Below, piece after piece: positions 20,397 to 30,075 of a stretch of 64,000 nt of DNA. A program made the position numbers and the translations under genes. Under the pieces are notes generated by a model. It was not told where the DNA came from. It saw only the letters and a program-made list of their open reading frames with translations, and ran no database searches. Each line of letters opens with the position of its first letter. The stretch's first letter is position 1. The stretch covers positions 1 through 64,000 of the forward strand of contig JAILLP010000007.1 in assembly GCA_024693065.1 (NCBI GenBank). The letters run 5' to 3'. The stretch is from Paludibacteraceae bacterium (GTDB taxonomy: Bacteria > Bacteroidota > Bacteroidia > Bacteroidales > Paludibacteraceae).

Positions 20397-21520
20397 AAGG
20401 CCTGGCTATGTTTCCCCATACGAGATTGAATAAAGCGAAGAATGCCCTCCGCACGCTTATCGATCGTCCGCTCACTCGCAGAGGCCAAGGCATTTTCCGC
20501 ATAGACGCTTCTACGCTTCTCGTCAGAGAGCGAGACAATCGCAGCCGCTATTTCTTTCACATCCGTCGGGTCTATCATAATCGAGTTTTTATCATTGAGA
20601 ACATCCCAATTAAACGGTCTATTAGAAGAGATGACAGGCAATCCACACGACAAAGCCTCAACCACAGCATTGCAACACCCCTCATGGAGCGTCGGAAGGA
20701 CAAACACATCCGATGCGTTAAGATACTTCGGAAGCTCGTCATGAGGAAGAGTTCCCTTGAACAATATATTGTCGCACAAAGGATGATCACTTCCGCTACC
20801 CACAAAGAGCGAATGGACGGTCATATCTTTGATGCTACTGATAGCCTGAGAAAGCAATCTTGTTCCCTTCCGCTCGCAAAACGCACCCACGGAAGCGACG
20901 ATATAAGCATCCTGAGGGAAGCCCAGTTCCTTGCGACACTGACTCTTATCCATTTTCCGGAAGAGCGTTCTATCAACAGCGTTCGGGAAGACCTCACATT
21001 TATCAGGGGTGGTCAATTCCAAAGAGACACTCTCCTCCAGATTCTTCCGGGAAACACAAACAACGCCCGATACATAATTCGAGAAATCCTTAGTCAACAG
21101 CTTCATGTCGAACTGTTTCACGATCTCAGCCTCCCCGGAAGCCACAAACAAAGGGAGACCATTGTCCCGCGCATAGGCATAGGCCCACTCCGCGGCGTTC
21201 CAGAAATGGGTATACACCACGTCCGGGCGGAAATCCATCCGACGCAACGCCCTGTACAAGGCTCGCATACGGAAAACATACGAGAGCGATATACCACCAA
21301 TCCTCAACGTGGAGAAAGAGGCGAACTTAGGGCGGCACACCATCACACCCTCCTCTTCGCTCAGATAAGGCACCAACCGCCTATTCCTCGTGAGACTATA
21401 AGGCGAGATCACATAGCAACGATGTCCACACCGCGCGAAAGCATTCACCAGTTCCTTCACGAACTGGTATTTCACCCTATGCGGATCCGGATAATCAGGT
21501 GTAACGATTAAAATATTCAT
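20393..21520 (-). CDS. Glycosyltransferase family 4
   Basis: A classical GT-B glycosyltransferase of 375 residues. The N-terminal domain starts MNILIVTPDYPDPHR; the C-terminal domain has VASVGAFCERKGTRLL, LFVGSGSD, and the donor site VLPTLHEGCCNAVVEALSCGLPVISS with its EG-x-N-x-x-x-E pattern. It overlaps both neighbours by 4 nt (polymerase upstream, the other GT downstream), indicating one tightly packed operon. Confidence 0.92.
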   Translation of the reverse strand: MNILIVTPDYPDPHRVKYQFVKELVNAFARCGHRCYVISPYSLTRNRRLVPYLSEEEGVMVCRPKFASFSTLRIGGISLSYVFRMRALYRALRRMDFRPDVVYTHFWNAAEWAYAYARDNGLPLFVASGEAEIVKQFDMKLLTKDFSNYVSGVVCVSRKNLEESVSLELTTPDKCEVFPNAVDRTLFRKMDKSQCRKELGFPQDAYIVASVGAFCERKGTRLLSQAISSIKDMTVHSLFVGSGSDHPLCDNILFKGTLPHDELPKYLNASDVFVLPTLHEGCCNAVVEALSCGLPVISSNRPFNWDVLNDKNSIMIDPTDVKEIAAAIVSLSDEKRRSVYAENALASASERTIDKRAEGILRFIQSRMGKHSQAL

Positions 21521-22716
21521 ACAGAGATAGTCTTACCCTCCCTTTTCCTCGATTCAACGCCCAGACAGAAACCCAGTACGATGGTCGAATATATGTTCAT
21601 GTCACCATATGACAAGGAAAAAAATGTCCTCATGAAATAAATAAGCATCACCAGTCCAAAAGCGAAGCCAACCAAACGATTATCAGTCATAGAGCGCCAA
21701 GCCCTGAAAAAGCACACCCAATAAACAGCATACACGACAACGCCAAACACGCCCTGGTTGATGGCCAACTCCAACCAATCATTATGTGCGTAATTAATGG
21801 AGACCTCCAGTGTGGCATTCGCCCCAGAGCCAAAAAGGAACTGGAAAAATGTCGTGTCGTAAAGGAAATAGTTCAGGAAAGTGACAAACAAGAAATCCCT
21901 GCCGCTCACATTCCCCTCGATAGTCGCCTGCAACCGTTGACTGAAAAAATCACTCGTCTGCATCAAATGCCACACCAAATAGGACATCAGAATAACCGCC
22001 ACGACGGACACAACCACAATCAGTAATTTCTTATATCGCTTCGCCGTCCGGAACATCTCCAACAAGAACCACACCATGCATAGCGCACCAATTAAAATGG
22101 CGCCACGTTTCATTCCCATCAGGATAAAGGTCATCACACAAATAATTCCCAGATATTGCAGAAATGGGCGCTTGTTGGAAAACGTCAGGATAGGGAAAAG
22201 GCAAAGAAACTCATACCCCATATTATTGACAATACCATCACGCTCCACACCGCTCTCCGCCAAAACAGACCTCGAATCCATGTCATAGCTCCAATAAGAG
22301 ATAATCACCACAATGAAGAAAAAGAAGGTCAGCACCTGCAAGTATTTCTTAGAAAGGATTCCTTTCCATGCGAAATAGTAAAACACATATATCGGCAGGA
22401 GAGAATTCATGATATTCTTCAGATAATTGAATGTCTTATACACGGAGACACCCAAATAAACATGTTCCCCCTCCAGGATGTAGATCACCCCATAAAAGAA
22501 AAACATGAGCAGGAGAGCGTTCAACGCATAGATATATGAGGGCTTACTCGTCACCTTTAGGTTCACCATCCAGAGATAATATACCGACACCCCATTCAAA
22601 GTGATGATGATGGCTTGGGACAGCAAATTCCCCTCCGTCCACAACAGTCCCTGCAATTCATACAAGAACCACAACAGAATATACAAAAAGAGAATATGTC
22701 TTTCTTTCAGCATCAT
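21517..22716 (-). CDS. wzy: O-antigen/capsule polymerase (Wzy-like)
   Basis: A polytopic membrane protein of 399 residues with about ten to twelve hydrophobic helices and little soluble sequence. The O-antigen ligase/polymerase signature is visible near residue 310, INYAHNDWLELAINQGVFG, with the periplasmic His/Glu and the following Gly-rich helix. The locus has a Wzx-type flippase, Wza and Wzc but no other polymerase, so this is the best Wzy candidate. It overlaps the genes on both sides. Confidence 0.82.
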   Translation of the reverse strand: MMLKERHILFLYILLWFLYELQGLLWTEGNLLSQAIIITLNGVSVYYLWMVNLKVTSKPSYIYALNALLLMFFFYGVIYILEGEHVYLGVSVYKTFNYLKNIMNSLLPIYVFYYFAWKGILSKKYLQVLTFFFFIVVIISYWSYDMDSRSVLAESGVERDGIVNNMGYEFLCLFPILTFSNKRPFLQYLGIICVMTFILMGMKRGAILIGALCMVWFLLEMFRTAKRYKKLLIVVVSVVAVILMSYLVWHLMQTSDFFSQRLQATIEGNVSGRDFLFVTFLNYFLYDTTFFQFLFGSGANATLEVSINYAHNDWLELAINQGVFGVVVYAVYWVCFFRAWRSMTDNRLVGFAFGLVMLIYFMRTFFSLSYGDMNIYSTIVLGFCLGVESRKREGKTISV

Positions 22717-23636
22717 TAATCGTCTGTGATTTTAGGGGGAAGGGGCAACCATTCGCCCCATTTAAGGTCCCAATCCAAGGAGCACATATCATTATAGCCA
22801 CTTGTGGTGATGAAGGTCATTTCACCCCAATAAACGTGTCCATCCACCTGATAGAAATCCACCCGCACATGGGGGAATCCCGCTGACAACGTAGTGGCGA
22901 GGCGCTTCATTTCCTCGAAGCATTCAGGCTTCTCCATAATGACTCCAGTGGGATTGCCGACCCTACTAACAATCGGCAAGGGGCGAAAATCCATGTCATA
23001 ATAATCAAAAGTCGGATGTGAAGAATGGTTCGCAACCACATACATCGCCTTGGGCTCACCATCAAAACAGAAGAACTTATAATCCTTCAAATTATCCGTC
23101 CCATCGTCCAGATACTCCTCCGCAATAATCCGACGGGGAACATTCTTATAGGGCCATTCCCTTGTCTCCGCATAGAAATCACGCTTCAGGCAACGATTCA
23201 GTTTCTTCCTTGCAGCCTGCATGTCAAAGGAAGATTTATCCTTGCAGACTACCACGCTATTGTTGTCGTGGTTGCATTTCAGGACGAACTGATCGGGCAA
23301 AGTGTCGAAATCGATATCCTCCGCACGCTCCCAAACGCCCAGCGTAGGGATGATATACTCTCCGCCTATCCGCTCAGCCACCCATTGTTTCGCAAGGTAT
23401 TTATCCACTATGACCGTACATTCCGGACGATGATAGTAGAGTTTCATCCACTGCAGTTTTTCCGTATAGGTTTGCGGGTTCTTCAAATTCAGGCATTTCC
23501 CCAACTGCAGATAATACATCACCTGGAGATATAGTTCGTCAGGGAACAGACGAGCCGTCCAACGCATCACTTTTATGGCGACAGCGCGTGGCCTAAACAA
23601 ATATTTCAACAAGGAGACATTCATCTTGAATATCAC
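22716..23636 (-). CDS. TupA-like ATP-grasp protein
   Basis: A protein of 306 residues matching the TupA-like ATP-grasp family of polysaccharide loci. Typical features are the NPQTYTEKLQWMKLYYH start, the D-K segment IVDKYLAKQWVAERIG, LKCNHDNNSVVVCKD, IAEEYLDDGTDNLKDYKFFCFDGEP and the C-terminal HVRVDFYQVDGHVYWGEMTF. TupA itself is linked to teichuronopeptide synthesis, so the family may attach amino acids or peptides to glycans. The start overlaps the end of capA by 4 nt. Confidence 0.85.
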   Translation of the reverse strand: MIFKMNVSLLKYLFRPRAVAIKVMRWTARLFPDELYLQVMYYLQLGKCLNLKNPQTYTEKLQWMKLYYHRPECTVIVDKYLAKQWVAERIGGEYIIPTLGVWERAEDIDFDTLPDQFVLKCNHDNNSVVVCKDKSSFDMQAARKKLNRCLKRDFYAETREWPYKNVPRRIIAEEYLDDGTDNLKDYKFFCFDGEPKAMYVVANHSSHPTFDYYDMDFRPLPIVSRVGNPTGVIMEKPECFEEMKRLATTLSAGFPHVRVDFYQVDGHVYWGEMTFITTSGYNDMCSLDWDLKWGEWLPLPPKITDD

Positions 23637-24769
23637 TTCTTATCCGTAAAAAAAGAATTCATATACACAGAAAACAAATCCCTATGAGACTCGCAATCCA
23701 TATAATTCAGGAATCGGACGAGCCGTTTCTTTTGGAGGAACTTCGGGAAAAGATGCTTCCTCGCCAAATACAACAGCACCCGATTCTGATAAGGATATAA
23801 AACCGACAAGTATGCATCTCCCCGTTCCCTGGCAAACTTATCGAACGACGCCTTCAGACGCGACGGATCTTCTATCTGTCCATTCAACTCCCTAATTTTT
23901 TTCTCAAACCCATCAATCTCTTCCCCCTCCATCAATCGGACCACAGGGGATTCATCGCATTGGACGAATGGAATCAACTCGAACGAGACACTTTCCCCTC
24001 CGAAATCCAAACGGACCATATACCCCTCGTTCCACGAAGAATTCCGTTTTTGGCTGTCGAAGCAGAAATTACCCAGTCCATAGAATATCGGAGACCCCTT
24101 ATAGCATTCATACCCACTATAACAATGCTGATGATGATTAACAACCGCATCCGCCCCCGCATCCACGAAAAAGCGGTACAACTCCTGCATCCTAGGCGTA
24201 GGCAAAGGATAATATTCCTTGCCACCATGGGCTATCACCAAGACATAATCCGCCTTGGATTTCGCCTCCCGAATCGCACGGAAGAGACGTACCGGCTCGA
24301 TAGGATTCGCACCCGCCCTATTCTCCGACGCAATGGAGAACTCATGCTCACAGCAGTTGATAACAGCAAGTGTCACACCGCCAATCTCCTTGTATAGAAT
24401 CTGGCCCGCCTCCTCTAGGTTTCTCCCTGCGCCCACATATTCCATGTTCTTTTCCGTCAGCACATTCAGCGTGTTCATGAGGCTGGCATCTCCGTAATCC
24501 ATGATATGGTTATTCGCCAATGTCGCACAAGAGAATCCCAACTCGCACAACGCTTCAACTGATTTTCCCGAACACTTCAAGTGCGGTCCACACTTGGTGA
24601 TCGGAGACGATGCGCCATCCCATACCGGGCATTCCAAATTGATGAAAGAATAATCCGCACTTTCAACCAATGGACGGATTCCCGTGAACACCCCTGACGA
24701 AGCTCCTCCTTCTATCAAGGACTCTACACGCAACATGGGGCAAAAATCGGAAGCTACCAGAACCTTCAT
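23633..24769 (-). CDS. CapA family protein (metallophosphatase fold)
   Basis: A protein of 378 residues of the CapA/PgsA group, related to poly-gamma-glutamate capsule genes. Visible motifs include MKVLVASDFCP, INLECPVW, LANNHIMDYG, VIAHGGKEYYPLPT and ADAVVNHHQHCYSG with its His cluster, ending in FYGLGNFCFDSQ. No signal peptide or membrane anchor is seen, unlike classical CapA. It lies between the flippase and the TupA-like gene, overlapping both by 4 nt. Its role is uncertain; a step joining or handling an amino-acid group is plausible. Confidence 0.85.
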   Translation of the reverse strand: MKVLVASDFCPMLRVESLIEGGASSGVFTGIRPLVESADYSFINLECPVWDGASSPITKCGPHLKCSGKSVEALCELGFSCATLANNHIMDYGDASLMNTLNVLTEKNMEYVGAGRNLEEAGQILYKEIGGVTLAVINCCEHEFSIASENRAGANPIEPVRLFRAIREAKSKADYVLVIAHGGKEYYPLPTPRMQELYRFFVDAGADAVVNHHQHCYSGYECYKGSPIFYGLGNFCFDSQKRNSSWNEGYMVRLDFGGESVSFELIPFVQCDESPVVRLMEGEEIDGFEKKIRELNGQIEDPSRLKASFDKFARERGDAYLSVLYPYQNRVLLYLARKHLFPKFLQKKRLVRFLNYMDCESHRDLFSVYMNSFFTDKK

Positions 24770-26214
24770 CGACGAACCAATTTAGCTAAATCAAAAAACA
24801 AAATGCGTTCCTTGGGGAACATCATCACGCATCCCACATACACAAGCAGGCTGACACATAACGAGCCAATTTGCACCGTCACCGACGACCCGACGCATCG
24901 AAGCAGATAGGTCATGCCGAACATCAGTGCGGCCGCAAATAACGCAGGAACAATATTCCTGGTCATCTTCAACGGAGAAATCCTCAACACCACCCACACA
25001 ATCAACAGATGAACGACAATAAACTCCAACCGAACAGAGGAACGCACCCAACACAACGTATGGAACCCATATCTGACAGAGAACCACACGGCAGGCCATA
25101 AAACAATTATATGAAGCCATTGGGCAAGCACCGACAACTTAGGCTTTCCCAAAGCTCTATAAATTTCACTACAATAATGGGACAGCACAATCATTAGAGC
25201 GGAGGAAAGGCCCCATAACCCTATGAAAAAAGAAGCCTCCATCCACGACTCTCCCAAGAGAACCTTTGTCACCAATTCGTCATAAGAGAAAAGGATTATG
25301 CCTATCGGGAAGGCCACCAGCGCAACCGTCTTTTGGAACTTGTAAAAAAGATCGAGGAAAACAGACCGATTGTTCTGAAGCCTCGATAACGAAGAGAAAA
25401 GAATGGGCGTGGTCACGGAGGTCACCAGACCAAAGACCTGGCCAACCAAGATGCTTGACGTCCTGTAAAGTCCCAAATAGTATTGACTCAGCATGGTCCC
25501 GACAATGAAGACATCCACATAACTTGTCAGCCAAATGGAGATTGATTCGAAGAGCGACCACAGGGAGAAAGAAAGCATTTCCTTCAACTCCCGAAACGAG
25601 AAGTATAGGCGGGGCTTCCACTTCGACCAACAGGTCAAGAGAAGAGCGTTCACCATGTTCTGTGAGAGCGTACCGATCACCAGCGCCCAATAATTTTTCA
25701 GAAAGAGCGCTAACGGCAACGTGACCAACAAAGGGACCAAAACATACACGATGCGCGCATGAAACAATGTTTTGAAGTCCAAAGCCCTCTTGTAGAGAGC
25801 TGTCTGTATGGAAGAGAATGAGGCCAGCGGAATGGAAAGAGAAGCCACCGCCAATACCGTGCCCATATCAGGGCTCCCCACACAAGCCGCCAATGGATCC
25901 CTGAAGAGAAAGATGAGGGTCCAAAGGAAAAATGACAAACATAAATTTGACCAAAACGCCACGTTCGAACTGCTGTACAGATCGGACTCCGAGCCAAACT
26001 CATGCTGAATCAGATATTTCTGGAAACCCGCATCCGCAAAGACTTCCGCAAAGGATATGATGATCACCAATGAAGCGACCACCCCGAAAGCCTCCGGCGC
26101 CAACAGCCTCGCCAACACCATACTAATCACAGGCGTAAGCAACTTGGCAGCGACCTCCGCCACGGAAGACCACTTTGCGGCAGTGACTATGTTCTGTTTT
26201 AAATCGTCAGGCAT
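24766..26214 (-). CDS. wzx: Polysaccharide flippase (Wzx, MATE-like superfamily)
   Basis: A 482-residue membrane protein with about fourteen hydrophobic helices. The N-terminus (VTAAKWSSVAEVAAKLLTPV followed by LARLLAPEAFGVVA) is typical of lipopolysaccharide/exopolysaccharide exporters of the RfbX/WzxC group. It would move the lipid-linked repeat unit to the periplasmic face. It overlaps capA by 4 nt and follows the nucleotide-sugar dehydrogenase by 47 nt. Confidence 0.9.
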   Translation of the reverse strand: MPDDLKQNIVTAAKWSSVAEVAAKLLTPVISMVLARLLAPEAFGVVASLVIIISFAEVFADAGFQKYLIQHEFGSESDLYSSSNVAFWSNLCLSFFLWTLIFLFRDPLAACVGSPDMGTVLAVASLSIPLASFSSIQTALYKRALDFKTLFHARIVYVLVPLLVTLPLALFLKNYWALVIGTLSQNMVNALLLTCWSKWKPRLYFSFRELKEMLSFSLWSLFESISIWLTSYVDVFIVGTMLSQYYLGLYRTSSILVGQVFGLVTSVTTPILFSSLSRLQNNRSVFLDLFYKFQKTVALVAFPIGIILFSYDELVTKVLLGESWMEASFFIGLWGLSSALMIVLSHYCSEIYRALGKPKLSVLAQWLHIIVLWPAVWFSVRYGFHTLCWVRSSVRLEFIVVHLLIVWVVLRISPLKMTRNIVPALFAAALMFGMTYLLRCVGSSVTVQIGSLCVSLLVYVGCVMMFPKERILFFDLAKLVRR

Positions 26215-26261
26215 AAAACCATATACACATTGCCTGAGAGTTTCCTACCTCAGGACTTACA

Positions 26262-27566
26262 TCAGAGTCTACCATCCACCTGTTCCCTATCGCAGAACCC
26301 CTTCACATCATAGACGACGCCCCGATCAGAATCGGCCAATAATTGTCTGATATCCAAATTTTTGAATTGCCGATGCGCAACTGAAACAATCACCGCATCA
26401 AAACGTCCGCCCAATTCGGGAAGAGGGGTTTCACACAAAGAAATGCCATACTCCTTCTTCACCGCTTTCGCATCCGCCCATGGATCATAGACCACAATAT
26501 CTTGTGTATATTCCAAAAGCGTATGGTAGATATCCACCACCTTAGTATTCCTAATGTCCGGGCAATTCTCCTTAAAGGTGAATCCCAACAGGAGGATCCT
26601 GGAATCCTTCACGACCAATCCCTTCATGTTCATACACTTGACGGTCTGCTCGGCAACGTATGCACCCATACCATCGTTGAGACGACGGGCGGAAATCATC
26701 ACGCGAGGCAACACACCATATACTTGCGCCTTCTGTATCAGATAATAAGGGTCGACCGAAATGCAATGTCCACCCACCAATCCAGGCTTCATGTTAATAA
26801 AATTCCACTTCGTGGCAGCCGCCTCCAGCACATCGTTCGTGTCGATACCCATGGCGTTGAAAATCTTCGCCAACTCATTCACAAAGGCGATATTCACGTC
26901 ACGCTGCGTATTCTCTATGATCTTACTGGCCTCCGCCACACGGATGGAGGGCGCCCGATGGGTACCATTGATCAAAACGGAAGCATAGACCCTATCGACA
27001 AAATCGGCCACCTCAGGTGTGGAACCGGAAGTCACCTTCTTAATCTTATCCACCGTATGTTCCTTATCCCCTGGATTAATCCGCTCAGGCGAATAACCCG
27101 CAAAAAAGTCCAGATTGAATGTCAAACCGGAAACTCTCTCAATCACAGGGATACACTCATCCTCCGTCATGCCGGGGTATACGGTGGATTCATAGACCAC
27201 CACATCCCCTTTGCCGATCACCTTTCCAACCGTCTCGCTCGCCTCATAGAGAGGAGTCAAGTCCGGTGCATTATCCGCATCAATGGGTGTGGGAACCGCC
27301 ACCACATAAAAGTTGCAGTCTCGAATATCCTCCATGTTCGAAGTGCAGGAGAAACCATCCTCCAAGGCTTTGCGTAACAAAGGACCATCCACCTCCTTCG
27401 TGTTGTCACATCCGTTCATCAACGCTTCTACGCGGGCATGGTTCTTGTCAAATCCGATGGTTTTATATCGAGTGGAGAACAATCGAGCCAACGGTAATCC
27501 TACATAGCCCAATCCCACCACACAGATCTTAACATTCTCTGGATTATAATTCATTTTTATCGTCAA
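26262..27566 (-). CDS. Nucleotide-sugar dehydrogenase (UDP-GlcNAc/ManNAc/GalNAc-uronate type)
   Basis: Oxidises the 6-OH of a UDP-HexNAc to a uronic acid using NAD. Visible are the Rossmann motif VVGLGYVGLPLARLF, the middle segment FFAGYSPERINPGDKEH, and the catalytic-Cys region GGHCISVDPYYL. Length of 434 residues and the SPERINPGD motif fit the WbpA/TviB-like group rather than UDP-glucose dehydrogenase. The product would give the polymer acidic residues. It lies 103 nt downstream of wzc. Confidence 0.9.
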   Translation of the reverse strand: MTIKMNYNPENVKICVVGLGYVGLPLARLFSTRYKTIGFDKNHARVEALMNGCDNTKEVDGPLLRKALEDGFSCTSNMEDIRDCNFYVVAVPTPIDADNAPDLTPLYEASETVGKVIGKGDVVVYESTVYPGMTEDECIPVIERVSGLTFNLDFFAGYSPERINPGDKEHTVDKIKKVTSGSTPEVADFVDRVYASVLINGTHRAPSIRVAEASKIIENTQRDVNIAFVNELAKIFNAMGIDTNDVLEAAATKWNFINMKPGLVGGHCISVDPYYLIQKAQVYGVLPRVMISARRLNDGMGAYVAEQTVKCMNMKGLVVKDSRILLLGFTFKENCPDIRNTKVVDIYHTLLEYTQDIVVYDPWADAKAVKKEYGISLCETPLPELGGRFDAVIVSVAHRQFKNLDIRQLLADSDRGVVYDVKGFCDREQVDGRL

Positions 27567-27669
27567 AAAATACTTAATTCATTACGACTCAATTAGTTAC
27601 ATTTACAAAACAAAAACACTTCGTGATTGTCAGTAACATACCGACAAAAGCACGATGAATCCAGCAGAA

Positions 27670-30066
27670 TCAATTGGAAGAGTCCTTACTCGTGTATTCA
27701 TGGCCATAACCGTAGCCATAGCCATAACCGTAGCCATAGCCTGCGCCATAACCGTAGCCATAATTCTTGCCATAACGGTTACGACGGGACTTGCGGACCG
27801 CATTGATGACGATACCGACATTCGGCAATCTTTTCTCCTCCGCCAATGAGTTAATATACTTGAAACAACGTTTATTCAAAGCCTTAGAACGGCACACGAA
27901 AACCGTCAAATCCGCCACACGGGAAAGGATCAACGTATCGGTCACAATGGAAACGGGAGCCGTATCGATAATCACATAATCGTAACGAGAACGTAATTCA
28001 GCGAACAAGTCATCTAGCCTCGAACGGGAAAGCAACTCCGCAGGATTCGGTGGAACCGTTCCTCCCGATATGAAGTCCAAATTCGGAGTGTCCGTTTGGG
28101 CAATGATATCATCCACCTTCAGGGAATCATTCGACAAATAATTAGAGAGTCCGAACTTCCTTCTTTTGTCAAAATATCTTTTAATCTGTGGATTACGGAT
28201 GTCGCCTCCGACCACAATCACCTTCTTGGAAAGGGAGGCAAACGAAAACGCCACATTACATGCGATGAACGTCTTCCCTTCATTCGGCACGAAAGAAGTC
28301 ACCAAGACAACATTGTTCTCCTTGCTCTGCTGGATAAACTGCAAATTGGTGCGAAGGAGACGGAAAGGTTCTTCCTTGATTTTCGCCCACTCCTCATCCG
28401 ACATAGATTCATCCTTAAACGGAAGTTCGGCAAGCACGGGCAAAGATGTAAGTCCTTCTTGTTCAAGATTATAGGAATCAGTCACATTGAAGGCGAAGAA
28501 TCTCTTGAGGTACAACACCAGAGCAGGTATCAGCAAGCCGAAGAAACAAGCGACGAAGAACACCAAAGCCTTCCTCGGAGCGACAGGGAAATCATCCGCC
28601 ATGCTTTCGTCCACCACCTTGGCGCAATTCAGCGTGGCTGCCATGGCCAATGCGTTCTCCTCCCTTTTCTGCAACAGGAGAAGGAACAGCTGCTGCTGGA
28701 TCTGTCGTTGACGCTCTATCTCGACAAAGAGTCTCTCTTGCGTAGGCACATTGCTGATCTGCCCCCTATACTTGTCTGTCTGCCTATTCAAATCGGACAA
28801 GGAGATATTCAACTCCTTCTCCGCATTGGATACAAGCAACCTGACATTTTCATACAATCCATTGATTTGCAATGTTTTTTGAGTGACAGCGGGGTTATTT
28901 TCAGACGTAGACTGTAGCAGTTTCACCCGTGAGAGCAACAAATTATTATACTGATTGATCTGTTCCGTCAGACCTGCGTCATTCAGTCCAATGTTGGAAG
29001 GGATCACTGATCCCCGATTCGCCTCGTCCATCAGATAACTCTTCAAGGAACGTACCAGATTCAGCTGAGTTTCGCACTCAACCCTCTTCGCCTCATATTC
29101 TGCACCTTTCTGCAAGTACAGTTGGGCATTGGAGGACAACTCGGTTAGTCCCTCACGCTTCTTGTATTTTTCCAGGTTCTTCTCCGTCTCGCCCAACTCA
29201 TCCGTCAAAACCTTGATACGGTTGTCGATGAACAAGGCGGTTTTGGTGGCGACCTCGTTTTTCTCCTCCACGGCAGACCGGTTGTACATGTCTATTAACC
29301 CATTCAGGAAGGAAATACCCCTTAACTTGTTGGTCGTGTTCAGCGTCAAGACCACAATGGAAGAGGTCTTGCTCACCTGAGAGAGTGAAAGGTTCTTGAT
29401 ATATTTCTTCGCCAAAGACACTGGCGGAGTAATTTCCACAACGATATGATCATAGTTGGAGGAATCATTCCAAGCATCCGCCAAAGCGAAGTCCAAAGGC
29501 CCGTTAGAAGTTCGCACCTCTATCGGGAAGCTCGCATAGACGGAATCAAGCAACACTTCATCCTCAGAAGAGAGTGACACATGGACGGATCGGTCCCCAT
29601 TCAGTTTCAGATCAACAACCAACATGGAGCTCAACGAAGAAGCATCGAACAAACTATCAACCAAAACGACAGGAGAAAAGCCCGACACATCTCGTTTGCG
29701 GAAGAATGACTTCCCATAGTAATCCACATAGAGTTCTCGCTCCAAGATAACGTTCTTCACCAACGTTTTGGATTTAAGGAGTTCAATCTCGTTCTCCGTG
29801 TTTGCCTTGTAAAGCATATCAATATCGTCGAACACGGAAATCTCCGAAAAGAAATCCCCTCCACGCTTCTCATCACGAATCATGATTTTCGAGGAAACCC
29901 TATACGTAGGCATCGTATAATGGAGATAGACGACAGCCGCCAAGCAGCATAGAATCAAAGAGACAGCAAAACACTTCCAATAGGCGAGGAACGTATACAC
30001 GAGGTCCTTCAGGTCCACCCCACCCTCTTCGGTTTTCCGTTGATTAAGATTATTTTCCTGCTCCAT
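27670..30066 (-). CDS. wzc: Polysaccharide co-polymerase with tyrosine autokinase domain
   Basis: Controls chain length and export together with Wza. Two membrane helices flank a long periplasmic coiled region: one near residue 35 (FAVSLILCCLAAVVYL), the other near 515 (FFVACFFGLLIPALVLYL). The cytoplasmic BY-kinase follows, with Walker A SFVPNEGKT, a Walker A' of VVGGDIRNP (Gly-Gly replacing part of the usual acidic strand) and Walker B YVIIDTAP. The tail is unusual: its last ~36 residues hold 11 tyrosines, mostly in an alternating Gly-Tyr run, and are the likely autophosphorylation target. The 798-residue length is normal. Confidence 0.92.
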   Translation of the reverse strand: MEQENNLNQRKTEEGGVDLKDLVYTFLAYWKCFAVSLILCCLAAVVYLHYTMPTYRVSSKIMIRDEKRGGDFFSEISVFDDIDMLYKANTENEIELLKSKTLVKNVILERELYVDYYGKSFFRKRDVSGFSPVVLVDSLFDASSLSSMLVVDLKLNGDRSVHVSLSSEDEVLLDSVYASFPIEVRTSNGPLDFALADAWNDSSNYDHIVVEITPPVSLAKKYIKNLSLSQVSKTSSIVVLTLNTTNKLRGISFLNGLIDMYNRSAVEEKNEVATKTALFIDNRIKVLTDELGETEKNLEKYKKREGLTELSSNAQLYLQKGAEYEAKRVECETQLNLVRSLKSYLMDEANRGSVIPSNIGLNDAGLTEQINQYNNLLLSRVKLLQSTSENNPAVTQKTLQINGLYENVRLLVSNAEKELNISLSDLNRQTDKYRGQISNVPTQERLFVEIERQRQIQQQLFLLLLQKREENALAMAATLNCAKVVDESMADDFPVAPRKALVFFVACFFGLLIPALVLYLKRFFAFNVTDSYNLEQEGLTSLPVLAELPFKDESMSDEEWAKIKEEPFRLLRTNLQFIQQSKENNVVLVTSFVPNEGKTFIACNVAFSFASLSKKVIVVGGDIRNPQIKRYFDKRRKFGLSNYLSNDSLKVDDIIAQTDTPNLDFISGGTVPPNPAELLSRSRLDDLFAELRSRYDYVIIDTAPVSIVTDTLILSRVADLTVFVCRSKALNKRCFKYINSLAEEKRLPNVGIVINAVRKSRRNRYGKNYGYGYGAGYGYGYGYGYGYGHEYTSKDSSN
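27706..27779 (-). repeat. In-frame Gly-Tyr codon repeat at the 3' end of wzc
   Basis: TATGGC and TACGGT hexamers repeat in tandem and encode alternating Tyr-Gly, with one GCAGGC interruption. Every unit is a multiple of three, so slippage would change the number of tyrosines without shifting the frame. Confidence 0.75.
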
Positions 30067-30075
30067 GACCTTTAT

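Noticed and set aside
27700-27790. Possible CRISPR-like tandem array
   Set aside because: Units are 6-18 bp, in frame within wzc, with no spacers.
27655-27849. Short plus-strand frame full of AIAITVAIA repeats
   Set aside because: Complement of the wzc Gly-Tyr repeat, not a gene.
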